Assembly: GCA_019828595.1 (NCBI GenBank)
Contig: JAHQRK010000004.1
Coordinates: 186,001 to 250,000 of the forward strand
Direction: 5' to 3'
DNA: 64,000 bases
Source of the DNA: Aphanomyces cochlioides
Taxonomy: Eukaryota > Oomycota > Saprolegniomycetes > Saprolegniales > Verrucalvaceae
The notes beneath the pieces are model-generated. The model was given only the letters and a program-made list of their open reading frames with translations, was not told the DNA's origin and did no database searches. A program made the translations under genes and the position numbers. Numbering within the stretch: the first letter of the stretch is position 1; each line of letters starts with the position of its first letter. Of this stretch, positions 19,536 through 30,588 are shown one piece after another.

Positions 19536-20526
19536 TTAGAGCTGTTCAACATAAGGCACTTGGTCAGTGGTCTTTGGCGTTGCGTTCTGCGCCCGGCGTC
19601 GTTTGTCGATGGTTTTCTTTGCAAAGTAGACCAAGCATGCAACGAGGGCAATGCTGGCGACGACAACGACGACAGTGACGGCAGTTTTCGATCCTGAATC
19701 TACTTTTAATGAAGAATGTGGTGAATTTCTCACTGTCATACGTTCAGTGCCAAATGCGAGTGCAGGCGTTGTCGCTACAGTTGGCGCTACAGTGGGCGCT
19801 ACAGTTGGCGTTATAGCTGGAACCATTTGTGTAGGAAAAGTATGAGCAAGCGTATACTGCGTTGAGCAGCCCAAACAGCAGATATCGACAAGTTTCCAAT
19901 CGAGGTCGTGGCCGTAGCTTTGTCCATCGCTTTTGTAATGAAGAGCAAACGTTTGAATCGGGCGCACAAACGACTGGTTGCCCCAGCACGCTTTCAACGC
20001 CGCGGTGGAATTCGATGGTTGATCCATCGCCTAGTAAAACTTGTCGTTGTTTAGCCAGGAATAGACGCCAATGTCGACCGTCAGCACAAGGTTGGGATTC
20101 CCACGCAAGTCTCTACAAGCCACGCGCATCAGAGCCATCAAGAAGGACAATCGAATGGCGTACATTATGCCGACTTCGATGTCAAAGTATGGGAAATTGG
20201 ACGCAGCCACTTGGAGATTCGTCAAGTTGTTGAATGAGAGATCTCTGGAGAAGGTGAGAGAAGGCTTTCAGAGCGATCACGTACATGATCGTCGGCATGG
20301 GCGGCCACGTTTCAATCGAAGTCAGCTCGAGATGCGAAAAGTCATATGTGAAATAGCCTTCCGTCCATCCTCTCGTGGCCGGCAAGTCGATCGTTTTGCC
20401 TTGGATCGTGTCGTTCACACACGGCGTCGAGTTGCCAGTCGTGGCGTTGCGGCACGTGGTCAAAATCCTCTCGGCTTGGACACCAAACATTGACAAGACG
20501 AGCGTCACGGCGAAGACAAGACGCAT
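19536..20526 (-). pseudogene. LRR receptor-like protein, copy B (nonsense mutation)
   Basis: This copy has the same exon plan as copy A (exon 1 at 20526-20285, exon 2 at 20244-20164). The 5' part is identical to A apart from one base. That base turns the Leu codon of KFYLAMD into TAG (20033-20031), stopping translation in the juxtamembrane domain. The C-terminal half is diverged from A but open: VCCLGC, a Thr/Pro-Ala-rich stalk with APTVAPTVA repeats, a TM helix and a tail ending YVEQL. A functional product would need read-through, or the base could be a sequencing error. Confidence 0.8.
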
Positions 20527-20558
20527 GGCTGCTTAGTCGGGTGGGTTTTTTCAAAATG

Positions 20559-21759
20559 AAAAAGTTGAAACTGGTCTAGATCCCAGCGGTTTTATAGCCC
20601 CTTGATGAACGAAACACGGATAGAAACACTCGACTACACACTCATTCAGAGGATGGAGCATTGTTCGCAGTAGAGATCCCTTGGCTTGATGATTATTGTA
20701 TCTTTGTCAGGATCTCATCACGGAGCTATCTTGAGATCCCAGGAGCGCGTTTCTCACACCCAAGGTGGCTTCTTACGTCACTCGCCAAAGCGGCGTTTTG
20801 AGCGCGCAATTCCAAGCTCGGATCGTGTCTCTCTCTGCTCGGAATGACAAATAAAGCATTGTTCGAATTGACTTGAAGTGTCCAAGTACCTACCTCATTT
20901 CCTGATCTGTGTTGTAGACTGCATAACCACATGTTGATATCTAATAGGTATATACAGTATGTACCTAACGTTAGTGAAACCTCAATATTCGTTGCGACCA
21001 TTTTATCAACAATGCGGCCAGCAAAACAGCATTGCCGTGCTCAACAATGTGATTTTCACCGCTCAAGTGTCGCTGAGTGCTAGAAATGTAAGCAATGTGT
21101 TGCAAAATTCGTGGATTCAAAATGCAGCGTTCGTCCATCTAGGCTCTTAGCATGACGACATTGTCCCTGGCGTTTCACATGTTCTGTTGGGGTATTATCT
21201 ACTAGTAGTATTGTGCGTTGCAACTTTTTTGGCTTTTCTGGGGTGAAATCTCTCGATTCAAGCAGATGTCGACTTGTAGGTTACCACAAAGAGTGCCTCG
21301 TGAGATTTGCACTGCAATTACCCTCGGCAAACTATAGATTTACATAACTCGGTCAATTTTGCAGCCAAGGAAAGCAGCATTCGGGGGGAATTGCTATAAT
21401 ATTTGTGCCCCCAAACTGTCTTGAGCTGTCCGTGGCAATAACTTGACCAATTTGACGATTTGGCTTTGACAATCGTCCATGCAGCCAATGCGTATGATGT
21501 TAGAGTTGCAAGATTTATATCGCAAATCGAGTTCAAATTACTCGTAGGGACTTGGGGGACAATCCCAATCTCTCGTACTTGATTGAGGATAACATTTAAT
21601 GTTATCCTCACAATGGATGGAGCCTTGCTTGGAAAATGGCATTTCTTCGATCCATTAGCTCGTGTACTATTGATCACGAAAGAGATAAACTTTAATGTCA
21701 ATGCCAAAACTCGTTACATAATTCATAGAAAACAGACCAGGATAAAACGTGAAAATCGC
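20559..21759. other. intergenic, no gene recognised
   Basis: There are only short frames. A 20-nt inverted repeat around 21.58-21.61 kb (GAGGATAACATT/AATGTTATCCTC) forms a hairpin. No family-like exon of the LRR cluster is visible here. Confidence 0.4.
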
Positions 21760-23192
21760 CTAATTTCCACGAGACAGACGTTCCGTCGTTCGTGGAGTTG
21801 ATGGAGGCTGCACATAAGCAGTTTGATCTGTTGCAGGGGTTGGCTGGGCATTCCCATTCGGCTGAGGCGCATCGTGAGGCTCGGGCACTTCGTTCGGTTG
21901 AGGAATCCCATCGATGCTGCATTGGGAGCTACAAATCGTGCCTCGGGGATAAAGTTCATAGCGTTCTCGCCAATCTGCCACTATTCTTCTCACGAAATAG
22001 GCCAGAGTTGTCAGGAGAATACAAAAGCCGACCCCCATAAAGCCAAGAATCGTAATTGTCCTGATCGACAACACTTCAGGGTCTAGAGCGACAAATATAG
22101 TCGAATTTACACAAAAGAACGTACTCGTAGTGGGCTGGACGGGAACTGCCGTTGGATAATGTGGAGTGACAGGACGAGTATGGCCGAGTTGGTAATAAAT
22201 TGAACAACTCTTGCAGCATAAATAGACAAGCGTCCACTTTGAGGGATCATATTGCCAGCCTTGGGGAAAGTACTGCTTCTGAAAGGACTGAATCGGACGG
22301 ACATTGTCATTTCCCCCGCATGAATTGACAGCATCAGTCATCACGGTTGGTCCGTCCAACGTCAGGACAAAGGACGCATCATTGAGGCGAGTATAAACGT
22401 CGGAATCGACTGTGAGGAGGATTTTAGGATTGTCCCCCAAGTCTCTGCAAGAATTGGTTAAATATATATATCAAGATGAAAGCGTACAGCGTATTGAGTG
22501 GATACATTCGGAAGTTGTCATAGTTGAGGCTTAGATTTGTGACTTGATTGCCGCGAAAAGTACTAATGAAGGGAGGATATGCATATTAAATCTCGGGGGA
22601 GGGGGAATCACGCACAGTTGAGTCAAATGCGGGAGATAAACGTCCCACGAAATATTTTCCATCCACGTCAAACTCCCTTGATTGTAGCTGATATCTCTAC
22701 AAGGATGAAAATTAAAGAAGCTCCTTGGGCAATGGAAAACGTACAAAGCCATGAGTGTTAGTGGCGTTTGAATCCAATTCTTCGTCAGCGCATTATGACT
22801 TAAATTTCTACACAAAGAACGCTGGAATGATAGATTTCCATGGATAGTGTGGCGTACAGTGAAACCAGTGAAGTGGGAATCGGCGTTGAGATTTCAGCGA
22901 TATTGTTGTAGGCCAGATTGCTACAAAGGTCACAATTGAATGCAATGGACGATCGGATGGACATAAAGTACATGGATTGAGCGAACGGTGGCCAAGTTCC
23001 AATAAAAGTGATGCCAAGACTCGCGAATTCATAAGCTCCATTGCTGTACGGAGCCAAGAATGTTGTCGTTCCAGTGACGGTGTCATTTAAACAAGGCACG
23101 GACGAGTTGTTGGATTTTGTACACATGGTCAAACCGACCGACGCATGGACAGCGACAGCCATCGAGAGGACCAGCACAGCGCTTGGATGCAT
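21760..23192 (-). CDS. LRR receptor-like transmembrane protein (copy C)
   Basis: Seven exons on the minus strand: 23192-22972, 22920-22858, 22807-22745, 22696-22616, 22562-22488, 22444-22125 and 22082-21760. They total 1146 nt, 381 residues, and all introns are GT-AG of 42-53 bp. Layout: signal peptide (ends VAVHAS), Cys cap (LTMCTKSNN ... PCLNDTVTG), then four LRR exons with phase-2 boundaries (NLAYNNIAEIS; NLSHNALTKNWIQTP; DISYNQGSLTW; FRGNQVTNLSL). Next come the juxtamembrane domain (DLGDNPKILLTVDSDVY ... VRPIQSF ... VYLCCKSC) and a TM helix (ILGFMGVGFCILLTTLAYFV). The tail is WRERYELYPRGTICSSQCS, then Pro/Gln/Asn-rich, ending LSRGN. There is no kinase. The ligand is unknown. Confidence 0.8.
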
Positions 23193-24277
23193 GCCAGACG
23201 AGAGGATCCCAGGACAAAGCCAAGCGAGTTGCGAAAAATGGGTTCTTTGACATGGGTGCTCATATGTTGACTACCAACTAATTCAAATTAACCATATAAA
23301 TATATAAAAAACCTAACTCAATGGTTATTTAGGTTATTTAATCAATGCAGGGTTTTAAGGTTTTATTACAGATAACGTTGGATAAACACGATATCTTGTC
23401 GAGTCTATTCATTGCATTTGTTTCTTGAAAATGGATCAATAAGCGAAAGATCTTCGTGGGGTAATCATAGAGGCGTAGAATTTACATAACGAGCGTAAAT
23501 AAGAGGTATTCTTGTGTAATCATAAAGTTGGAAGTCATTGGAGGCTCTATCGGGATGGCTCATGGGAAGATTTTGCAGCAAACTATGCTACAAACTGCTG
23601 GCACTAATGACTGGAGTAAATACTTTCAAGCTAGAAACTGAATGTCGAGAGAATGGCTACGAGTAGTAGTATATTACCAACATGAAAAGCCTTCATTTTC
23701 GTTTGGAGGTCGCAAGACCTCTACGAATTAGTCTCAAAATTGCAAGTGAATGGGATGTTCATTATGTCGATTGTATCCTCAATGCGATGCAAATTCGAAA
23801 TCGAAAGTCTTCATTGAGTTCTATATAAAACCTAAAAACCTTAGCAACAAGGTTTTATACTTGAAAAGTTGGAATATTTCACACGGGGGTTGGACCTGGA
23901 CAATTTTGTTTGGCGAGATGACTTCCTGGGAGTCATGGAGCACGCGGATTTTCATCTCCTCGTTCCAGACAGCCTCCATGCAGGCAACGAGTATTCACGA
24001 GTGCTTTTTTTCCCGTTGGACAACTCGTTCTTCCGATAAAGAGTCGACGCCGATAACCGTTAGAGTTTTACTACGTAGTAATTTGTATCGAAGACTAAAG
24101 TTAGTATAGAGAAGTTTTGTGCGGGGAGGTTAGGGGGGAACGCTGGGGGACGAACTCCACTTGATTGAATTGCTTGATTTACAGTGAAATTATCGAGACG
24201 AGTAGGGGGATACATAGTTCGATCCCTTGGTTGAAAAAGATTTATGATTCACATCATAATTACAGTAAAGTCTTAGG
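23193..24277. other. intergenic, no gene recognised
   Basis: Contains AT-rich tracts with AAACCTA/AGGTTTT motifs (about 23.33-23.38 and 23.83-23.86 kb) resembling the palindromic blocks at 13.15 and 28.49 kb. Short frames have no recognisable domain. Confidence 0.4.
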
Positions 24278-25590
24278 CTAATCTTGGCGTCGATGGGGGT
24301 GGAACAAAATCTGTTTGATTTCGTGGGGGGCGTCAGGGTCGCTGCGCTTGGAGCTGCAAATCGTGCCACGATACTTCTTGATGTAGTAAGCAGTTGCAAC
24401 CACAATAATGCAAACCCCGACAATGATGAAGGCATTGAGGAGAGATGCTTCTTTTGGATATACTAGATCGCAGTTTGAGCTTGAAATACTCACAGATCAT
24501 AGAAGATACCATTAAGTGCTTCATCATACCATGGAGGCAGCGTGTATGATGAAGCTCTTGGGATGGGGACACTGCTGAAGAGACGACAGTACTTGCAGCA
24601 GGCATAAAAAGCTTTCCAACTCGAGCGATCCACCGCCCAGCTTTGCGTATAGTATTGGATATTCCACGACTTGAGCGTCATGACGTAGGAAGCATACTCT
24701 ACACAAGCCACATTTGCTGCGGAATAATCTTGTGGGCCGCTTAAAGACAATGTAAATTCAACTTGGTTGACGCGAGAGTTCACGCTAGCATCCATGGACA
24801 AGGCAAAATTTGGATTGTCGCTCAAGTCTCTACAACCACGAGATGAATTTCCAGCGAAAGAAAGCGTGAAAGTGTACAAAGTAGATAGCGGAAGCATGGG
24901 AAAGTTCTCGTATGCCAAGCTCAATTTGGCAACTTGATTGCCACGAAAAAAACTACTAGAAGTAGATCAGAAGTTTTTAGCTGGAAATTCAAGGGGAAAA
25001 GTTCACACAGTTGAGTCAAACGGGGGAGAGAAAGCCCCCATAAATTGTTCTCCATCCACGGTAGTCTTCCTTGATTGTAGCTGACATCCCTACACGATTT
25101 CAGGAGTCAATGACTCGTCCACGCTATGGAGAAGAAATCCTACAAGATTCCGACAGTCACTGGCGTTTGAAGCCAATTCTTCTGAAGAGCGTTGTGGCTT
25201 AAATTCCTACAAGTTGACAGATTACATTCCCTTATAAATGACTTTAAATTCGTACACAGATGCCAGCGACAGCGGAAGCGGCGTCGAGATGGCGCTGATA
25301 TTGTTGAAAGCAAGATTTCTATCGGATTGCAACATGAAAAATCGATTGAAATCGGATCGATTTACGTACATGGATTGCGCGTCGAGGGGCCAAGATTGAA
25401 TGGAAGAGATGCCAAGATTTGTGAAATCGTAATTACCAGAGCTAGACGACGCCAAATCGGTCGTGGTTCCAGCGACCGTGTCGTTTAAACATGGTACCGC
25501 CGTGCCATTTGGTTTAGTGCAGGTCGTCAACGTCAGCAATGCATTGGTGGCGATAGCTAGCGAGAGGACGAGCAGACCGCTTGGGTTCAT
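24278..25590 (-). CDS. LRR receptor-like transmembrane protein (copy D)
   Basis: Exons 25590-25370, 25318-25256, 25206-25144, 25089-25009, 24952-24878, 24829-24510 and 24462-24278 total 1008 nt (335 residues). The first six exons have exactly the sizes of copy C (221, 63, 63, 81, 75, 320). The ATG at 25590 is chosen because it opens a signal peptide (MNPSGLLVLSLAIATNA); the frame upstream starts with TTG. The cap has LTTCTKPNG ... PCLNDTVAG. LRR exons begin NLAFNNISAIS, NLSHNALQKNW, DVSYNQGRL and FRGNQVAKLSL. The juxtamembrane domain is DLSDNPNFALSMDASV ... FYACCKYC. TM: AFIIVGVCIIVVATAYYI. The tail keeps RGTICSSK but then diverges and ends early (HPHRRQD). Confidence 0.78.
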
Positions 25591-26186
25591 ACCAAAACGA
25601 CTTTTTGACAATGCGAAGCACGACCCACAGTTGGATGGGGGACGTTCTATCGATTCATATTAATTCAATGGCTAATTCATGACCACTTGGAACTTAACTG
25701 CATGCCATCGAGCGACCATGACAGCTCGTTTGCTCTCTGTGTTAGCATTGCAAGTGGCGGTAAGATTCGAGGACATTTACAGCGCCAAGAGCACTCCAAA
25801 CAAACGCCGACGGAGCTTTGTGCAGAGAGTGATGGAATTAGTTTTGGCAATTTATTCGTCCAGGCCGTCCACATGGCTCCGTTGATTCCTGGACGCTTTT
25901 CAGTCGTGGAGGTAGATTCAAATCGCATCGAATCTGTTCCAGGGGATCGATCACGTGTGTATATTACGTCGTTTTCACGGGGAACTGTGAAATATATTCT
26001 ACCTTCTCTTTTTTTATTCATCTACACGCTGTTACTTGAAATTTGTTTAGCAGAGTACACTGGGAACTGCCGCAAGTCGTCTCCCCGATGTACTCGTCGA
26101 CATATTGGCACTTCCTCATGAGCTGAAGTTGTAAATCAATAGCGCAATATTCAAAACGGGGGGTAACTTTTTGGGGGGAGGGCGAC

Positions 26187-27505
26187 CTAGACGACGGGAA
26201 CTATATGTCCATTTCTTGCTTGCCGTTGAATTAATGTCGTCGGGGGGGTTGGAGGGGGACTGGGAATACAGTTCTCGTTCACTGGCGGGGTAACAAGCGT
26301 TGGAGCTGCAAATGGTGCCAAGACCGCGCGTCGATCTCGCCTCTTGAAATAGACAATGCAAACGAAGTATGCCACAATCACGACAGCGAGGCAGCTCCCC
26401 AATGTAATCACAATCGTCAGTAGTTTTCCATTGTATTCGTCTAGACGCGAGTCAGTTCTACGCAGTGCGGCAATGAAAAACGTACTGCCAATCGATGTCG
26501 GCGGCGGTAGAGTGACTCCATACCGACAGACGTAGGAGAACACATTTTGGGGGTCGTACATTGCGTCGCCTTGCGAGAAATACTCGACTCTTGCAATTGC
26601 CACTAAGTACAAAGGTCCAATTCAGGCTCTCTGTGCAATGTCTCTGTGCAATGTCGAACGGCGTCGGTTCCATCGTGAGAGTAATTTCTTGACTGCTGAA
26701 ACGGGTGTTCACGGATGCATCGACTAAGAGGACAGCGTTGGGATTGTCGCTTAGGTCTCTATAAATGTGAAATACGACATAGGAGAGTGGTGTTGACGTA
26801 CAGATAAGCCAGCGGAGACATGGGGAATTTGCCATAATTCAACTGTAAATTGCCGTGAAAATTGCCTCGGAAGACATTGGAGAGAAAGTTGTAAAGTGAA
26901 AAATACAACACAAGACTCACAGTCGAATCAATTGCGGCAAGTAGACTCCCCATTGAACGTTGGGCATCCACGCCATGCCTCCTTGATTGTAGCTCACATC
27001 CCTACATAAAAAAAACAAAGATCGAACCAAGGAAGCGAATAGAAAACTTACAAGACCGAGACAGTGATGGGAGACTGAATCCAATTTTGCTCAAGGGCAT
27101 TGTGGCTTAAATTCCTACAAATTTCAATCATGCGTTGACGAGAAAAAAGAAGATTTGCGCACAGAAAGACGAGTGAAGTTGGCTTCCGAGTCGAGTTTTC
27201 GCTGATTTGATTGAGGATAAATCACTACAAGAATCGAAAAGAACAGTCATTTGTGCGAAGCTCTGAAGAGTGTACATGGATGTAGCATTGAGCGGTAGAG
27301 CTTGCACGGACGATATGTTCAAATGGGAGAAATTGTACACGTGGGAGATGTTTGGAGGCGGCAGAAGCGTCGTCTTGCCGTGGATTGTGTCGTTTAAACA
27401 TGGCAATTGCACGTTCGTGGATGTCCATCAGAGGGTCAAACTCAGCGAAGCTTGAGTGATGCCAACAGCAGTTGCAGCCAGCAAGAGGCCAAGCCAAGCT
27501 CTCAT
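26187..27505 (-). pseudogene. LRR receptor-like protein, copy E (three lesions)
   Basis: The exon plan follows copy C, with ATG at 27505 and exon 1 ending at 27276. Three breaks are visible. A TGA at 27430-27428 replaces the Cys codon of the LTLCWTS motif. Exon 2 (27224-27163) has 62 instead of 63 nt, a frameshift. A 13-bp tandem duplication (TCTCTGTGCAATG at 26628-26640 and 26641-26653) shifts frame in the juxtamembrane exon. The TM segment (LLTIVITLGSCLAVVIVAYFV) and a Pro-rich tail persist in another frame. The gene appears dead. Tail residues corresponding to TICSS have become VLAPF. Confidence 0.82.
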
Positions 27506-28898
27506 GGCGACGGCTGGGATTTTGTCAAATGGGCCTCGGCTCAATTGTCAAAATGACAATCTGATCCACGACAGTCAGCTGGGAGTTAAAATAGACTGAA
27601 ATGGCTTGGGTTATGTATCAACACAATCAGTAGCAGCATCGTCAAGTGGATGGTTGAGAGTTGTCGATATTTTGAATTGTGAGGGGATTGGAAGAACTAC
27701 ATATATGCCGATTGACTTGCTGAAGAAAAACTTCCTTTGTCCAGCAATGATTTGTATAGAATTATACCGCGAGATCTATGGAGATATTTAGAGCATCTCC
27801 ACCGCGTAAATCTTGGGGACTCAAATATCGTTTTATATGGTTAGTCCTTGGATTCGTGGCGCGGTATCCCATGGGTTTCCCCCAGAGCATGCATGAAAGA
27901 CAAGACGTTGCTAAAGGCCGGCGTATTCAACTCAAGGGGCAGTAGGTTGATGGAGAACCCATGAGCAGGACGAAAATCTCAGGGTTGGAGATATTGGAGC
28001 TCCAATGCCCACTCGGTGGTTCCTTTTTGTTGAGCTTGTCCGAACATCAGATGTGCAAATATTACACCCTGTTGCAATTTTTCAACAATTTTGGGGAAAG
28101 CGGCTATTTTAACTCAAAACAAGTTGGATTACAGTTCATTTCCCCGCTTGTACGAGTAAAGAGTCACTCTAATCATGGCGCTTTGTATCCGTCGAGTCGT
28201 GACAAGGGGGAATCTGAGCCTGTAGAGACAGAAATGCCCATGGAAGTTGTAGTTTGAAGCCCCACATGGGCATCGAGTAAATGTTCAAATAGGGGAAATA
28301 TTGTACTCTACTAGAAACTATTTACATGTTAGAAAAACACAACGAGTGCTTTGCGAAATTCACCACGTTCAACAAAATGCAACCTTCCAAGATCTCAGGA
28401 TCTTCGACGGAATCCACAGCCAAGTGTCCTTTCTTCTGCGAGGAATTGTAAAAAATATTGAGAGAAACTATCAGGAATCGCAACAAATAAAACCTGGTTT
28501 TAGGTTTTATTCAACGCACTCAACATTAAAAAAGCCACTAATGAAAAACCTGACAATGATAGGTTTTTACTATTACGCCAAATTATATCTTGATAGGTTG
28601 GTTCTGCTTGGTGATCACGTTGTCAAGCGGTCGACTTTGAACTTCAAGATTTGGCGTGACCAGATCTGTCCCTTGATGTGGTTCGCCTTGAATTAATTAT
28701 GACCGTAAATTCAAGATCTATTTTTCGATCTATTACCTTATACGTAGTATGCTCAACTACATTGTATTATGCAAAATATGAAAATGCCGATAATTTGACA
28801 AATTGCAAATTAGTTGGAAGTCATGTAGACAAGACCAGCTTGGTGATGACGGCGTCACTTTGCTGAATCCATTTGACAACCATCCAGCTGTCGTTGAC
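27506..28898. other. intergenic between divergent LRR copies E and F
   Basis: A divergent spacer of about 1.4 kb. It contains a palindrome AATAAAACCT / AGGTTTTATT (about 28.49-28.51 kb). I see no gene; short frames lack motifs. Promoters of the two flanking genes would lie at its ends. Confidence 0.4.
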
Positions 28899-29889
28899 AT
28901 GAGCCTGCGCTCCAGGGCAAGTCTTGGCCTCTTGCTGGCTGTGGCTGGCATTGCGCAGGCCGCACTGAGCTTGACGCTCTGTTGGACCTCCACAAATATT
29001 CAGGTTTTATGCTTGAACGACACAGTTTATGGCAACAGGACGCTTCTGTCGCCGCAGAACAACTCCCAAGTGTACAATTTCTCCAATTTAAACATCTCGT
29101 CCGTGCGAGTTTGGCCTCCGAATGCGACTTCCATGTATGTCTCTATGTGTCGACTTTGCTTCAAACGTTCCCTATTTCCAGCGATTTGTCATACAATAAT
29201 ATCCGTGAAATCTCGACTCCGATGCCAAGTTCGCTCTATTTTCTGTGAGGATGTACATGCTCTTTGTTGGATTTATTGTGGTTGCTTGTAGAAATATAAG
29301 CCACAATGCGCTTCAGAAGAACTGGATTCAAACCCCACTCACTGTCTCCGTCTTGTACAAAGTGTGACCTCGGCTTTCATTCATTCGGTCTATCTTGTAG
29401 GGATGTGAGCTACAATGAAGGAGGCATGGCTTGGGTGCCAAATATTTTGTGGGGAGTTTATTTACCGAAATTGATTCGACTGTGAGTACTGCATCCTGGA
29501 ATATAATTTTCACAACGCTTTCTCGCTAGTGTCTTCCGAGGCAATCAACTTGACAGTTTAGAATTGAATTACAGTAACTTTCCCATGACTCTACTCGCGT
29601 ATTTGTACGTGAAGAAATGGTGTCTGCAGTCAATGAAATGAACATCTCACTGCTACTAGATCCGAGTACAGCCATATTCAAGCAGCTCATCCTTACAGTG
29701 GGGCTTAGCTCCGTCGGTGTTCTTGTCGCCTATTTCGTCGGTCGAAGATATATCAAGCGGCGAAACGAGCGCACTCCCTTTCGTCGTGGCACATTTTGTA
29801 GCTCCAATGGAAGTTGCTACGACAATCCATCAACCGAAGATGCCCCTCCGGCTTATTCCCAGCCCCCTCCAACCCCCCGACAACATTAA
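28899..29889 (+). CDS. LRR receptor-like protein (copy F), lacks the juxtamembrane exon
   Basis: Plus-strand copy. Exons 28899-29134, 29182-29244, 29292-29354, 29401-29481 and 29530-29604 keep the family sizes (236, 63, 63, 81, 75). It has a signal peptide, the cap LTLCWTSTN ... LCLNDTVYG, and LRR exons DLSYNNIREIS, NISHNALQKNW, DVSYNEGGM and FRGNQLDSLEL. The roughly 270-320-nt juxtamembrane exon found in other copies is missing. The TM/tail exon follows directly (LILTVGLSSVGVLVAYFVGRRY, RRGTFCSSNGSCYDNPST ... PPPTPRQH). Joining exon 5 to the usual tail acceptor would change frame; an acceptor a few bases later (CCGAG) would keep it. Coding status is therefore uncertain. Confidence 0.6.
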
Positions 29890-30013
29890 TTACTTAGCAA
29901 TTGCCAAGTTTGGCTACGATTGCTCCCCTCATTTTTGCATTGCACATGGACACATTATCGGCTCAACCCGACAGATCGTGAGCATGCTGATGTTCATTGA
30001 GCAGTCAATATAT

Positions 30014-30019
30014 GCCCTA
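30014..30019. repeat. 6-bp target-site duplication, left copy (GCCCTA)
   Basis: GCCCTA directly precedes the left TIR and recurs at 47238-47243 directly after the right TIR. A 6-bp duplication is the hallmark of Polinton integration by a retroviral-type integrase. Confidence 0.93.
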
Positions 30020-30299
30020 AGTAATAGCTGTTAAAGGTATATCGTGGCCACTTCAAAATTCTCATGACGAGAAGCATTAGTAAGGCATCATCCATTAGCT
30101 AAGAATGGATTCTCACCCATTTCCACAACCATACGCTAGAGACACCCTCGAGCAAAAAACACAATTAACACTTGTGGAAGTGTCCAAAGGCAAAATGATC
30201 ACCACTCAAAGCATTTTGCATCACCAGCATAATCTTGACCTTCATACAGAAAATTTTAAAATTCATTTGATCTTGAACAATAATTATTTATAATATAAT
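30020..30299 (+). repeat. Polinton left terminal inverted repeat
   Basis: The 280 bp match the reverse complement of 46958-47237, with at least one substitution (30065). The outermost bases are AGTAATAGCTG. Both copies contain the same 62-codon open frame. Confidence 0.95.
30105..30293 (+). CDS. 62-residue ORF inside the TIR (duplicated at the right end)
   Basis: An ATG-started frame lies wholly inside the left TIR, with an identical copy at 47152-46964 on the minus strand. The product would be basic and His/Gln-rich, with no family I recognise. It may only be open by chance because the TIR is short; conservation between the two TIRs is not evidence of coding, since TIRs are homogenised. Confidence 0.25.
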   Translation: MDSHPFPQPYARDTLEQKTQLTLVEVSKGKMITTQSILHHQHNLDLHTENFKIHLILNNNYL

Positions 30300-30316
30300 A
30301 CAACAAATAATCACAA

Positions 30317-30472
30317 ATGGCTCCACCAAAGAAATCACCCGAAGACAAAAAACCAAGAGTTCAGGTGAATCACGATTATTACTACAAACATCAACAACGC
30401 ATCTTGGATCGAATTAATGCTAGAAATCACTACAAAAGAGAAGTTAATTTGTTAAGACAAATCAATGTTTAA
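30317..30472 (+). CDS. small basic protein, 51 residues
   Basis: This ATG-started frame of 52 codons lies just inside the left TIR, 115 bp before the polymerase. The product starts MAPPKKSPEDKKPRVQ and continues with a Tyr/His/Arg/Asn-rich segment (YYYKHQQRILDRINARNHYK). It is strongly basic, which suggests nucleic-acid binding. No family is recognised. It is too short for most ORF callers. Confidence 0.5.
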   Translation: MAPPKKSPEDKKPRVQVNHDYYYKHQQRILDRINARNHYKREVNLLRQINV

Positions 30473-30588
30473 GACACAGAATTTTGATATTTTCTAAGCT
30501 ATATTTTTTTATTCCAACTCATATACATCTTCAAGAAAAACAATTTGATCTTGAAAGAAAAATTGTAATTTTATAGATCTGAAAAATT

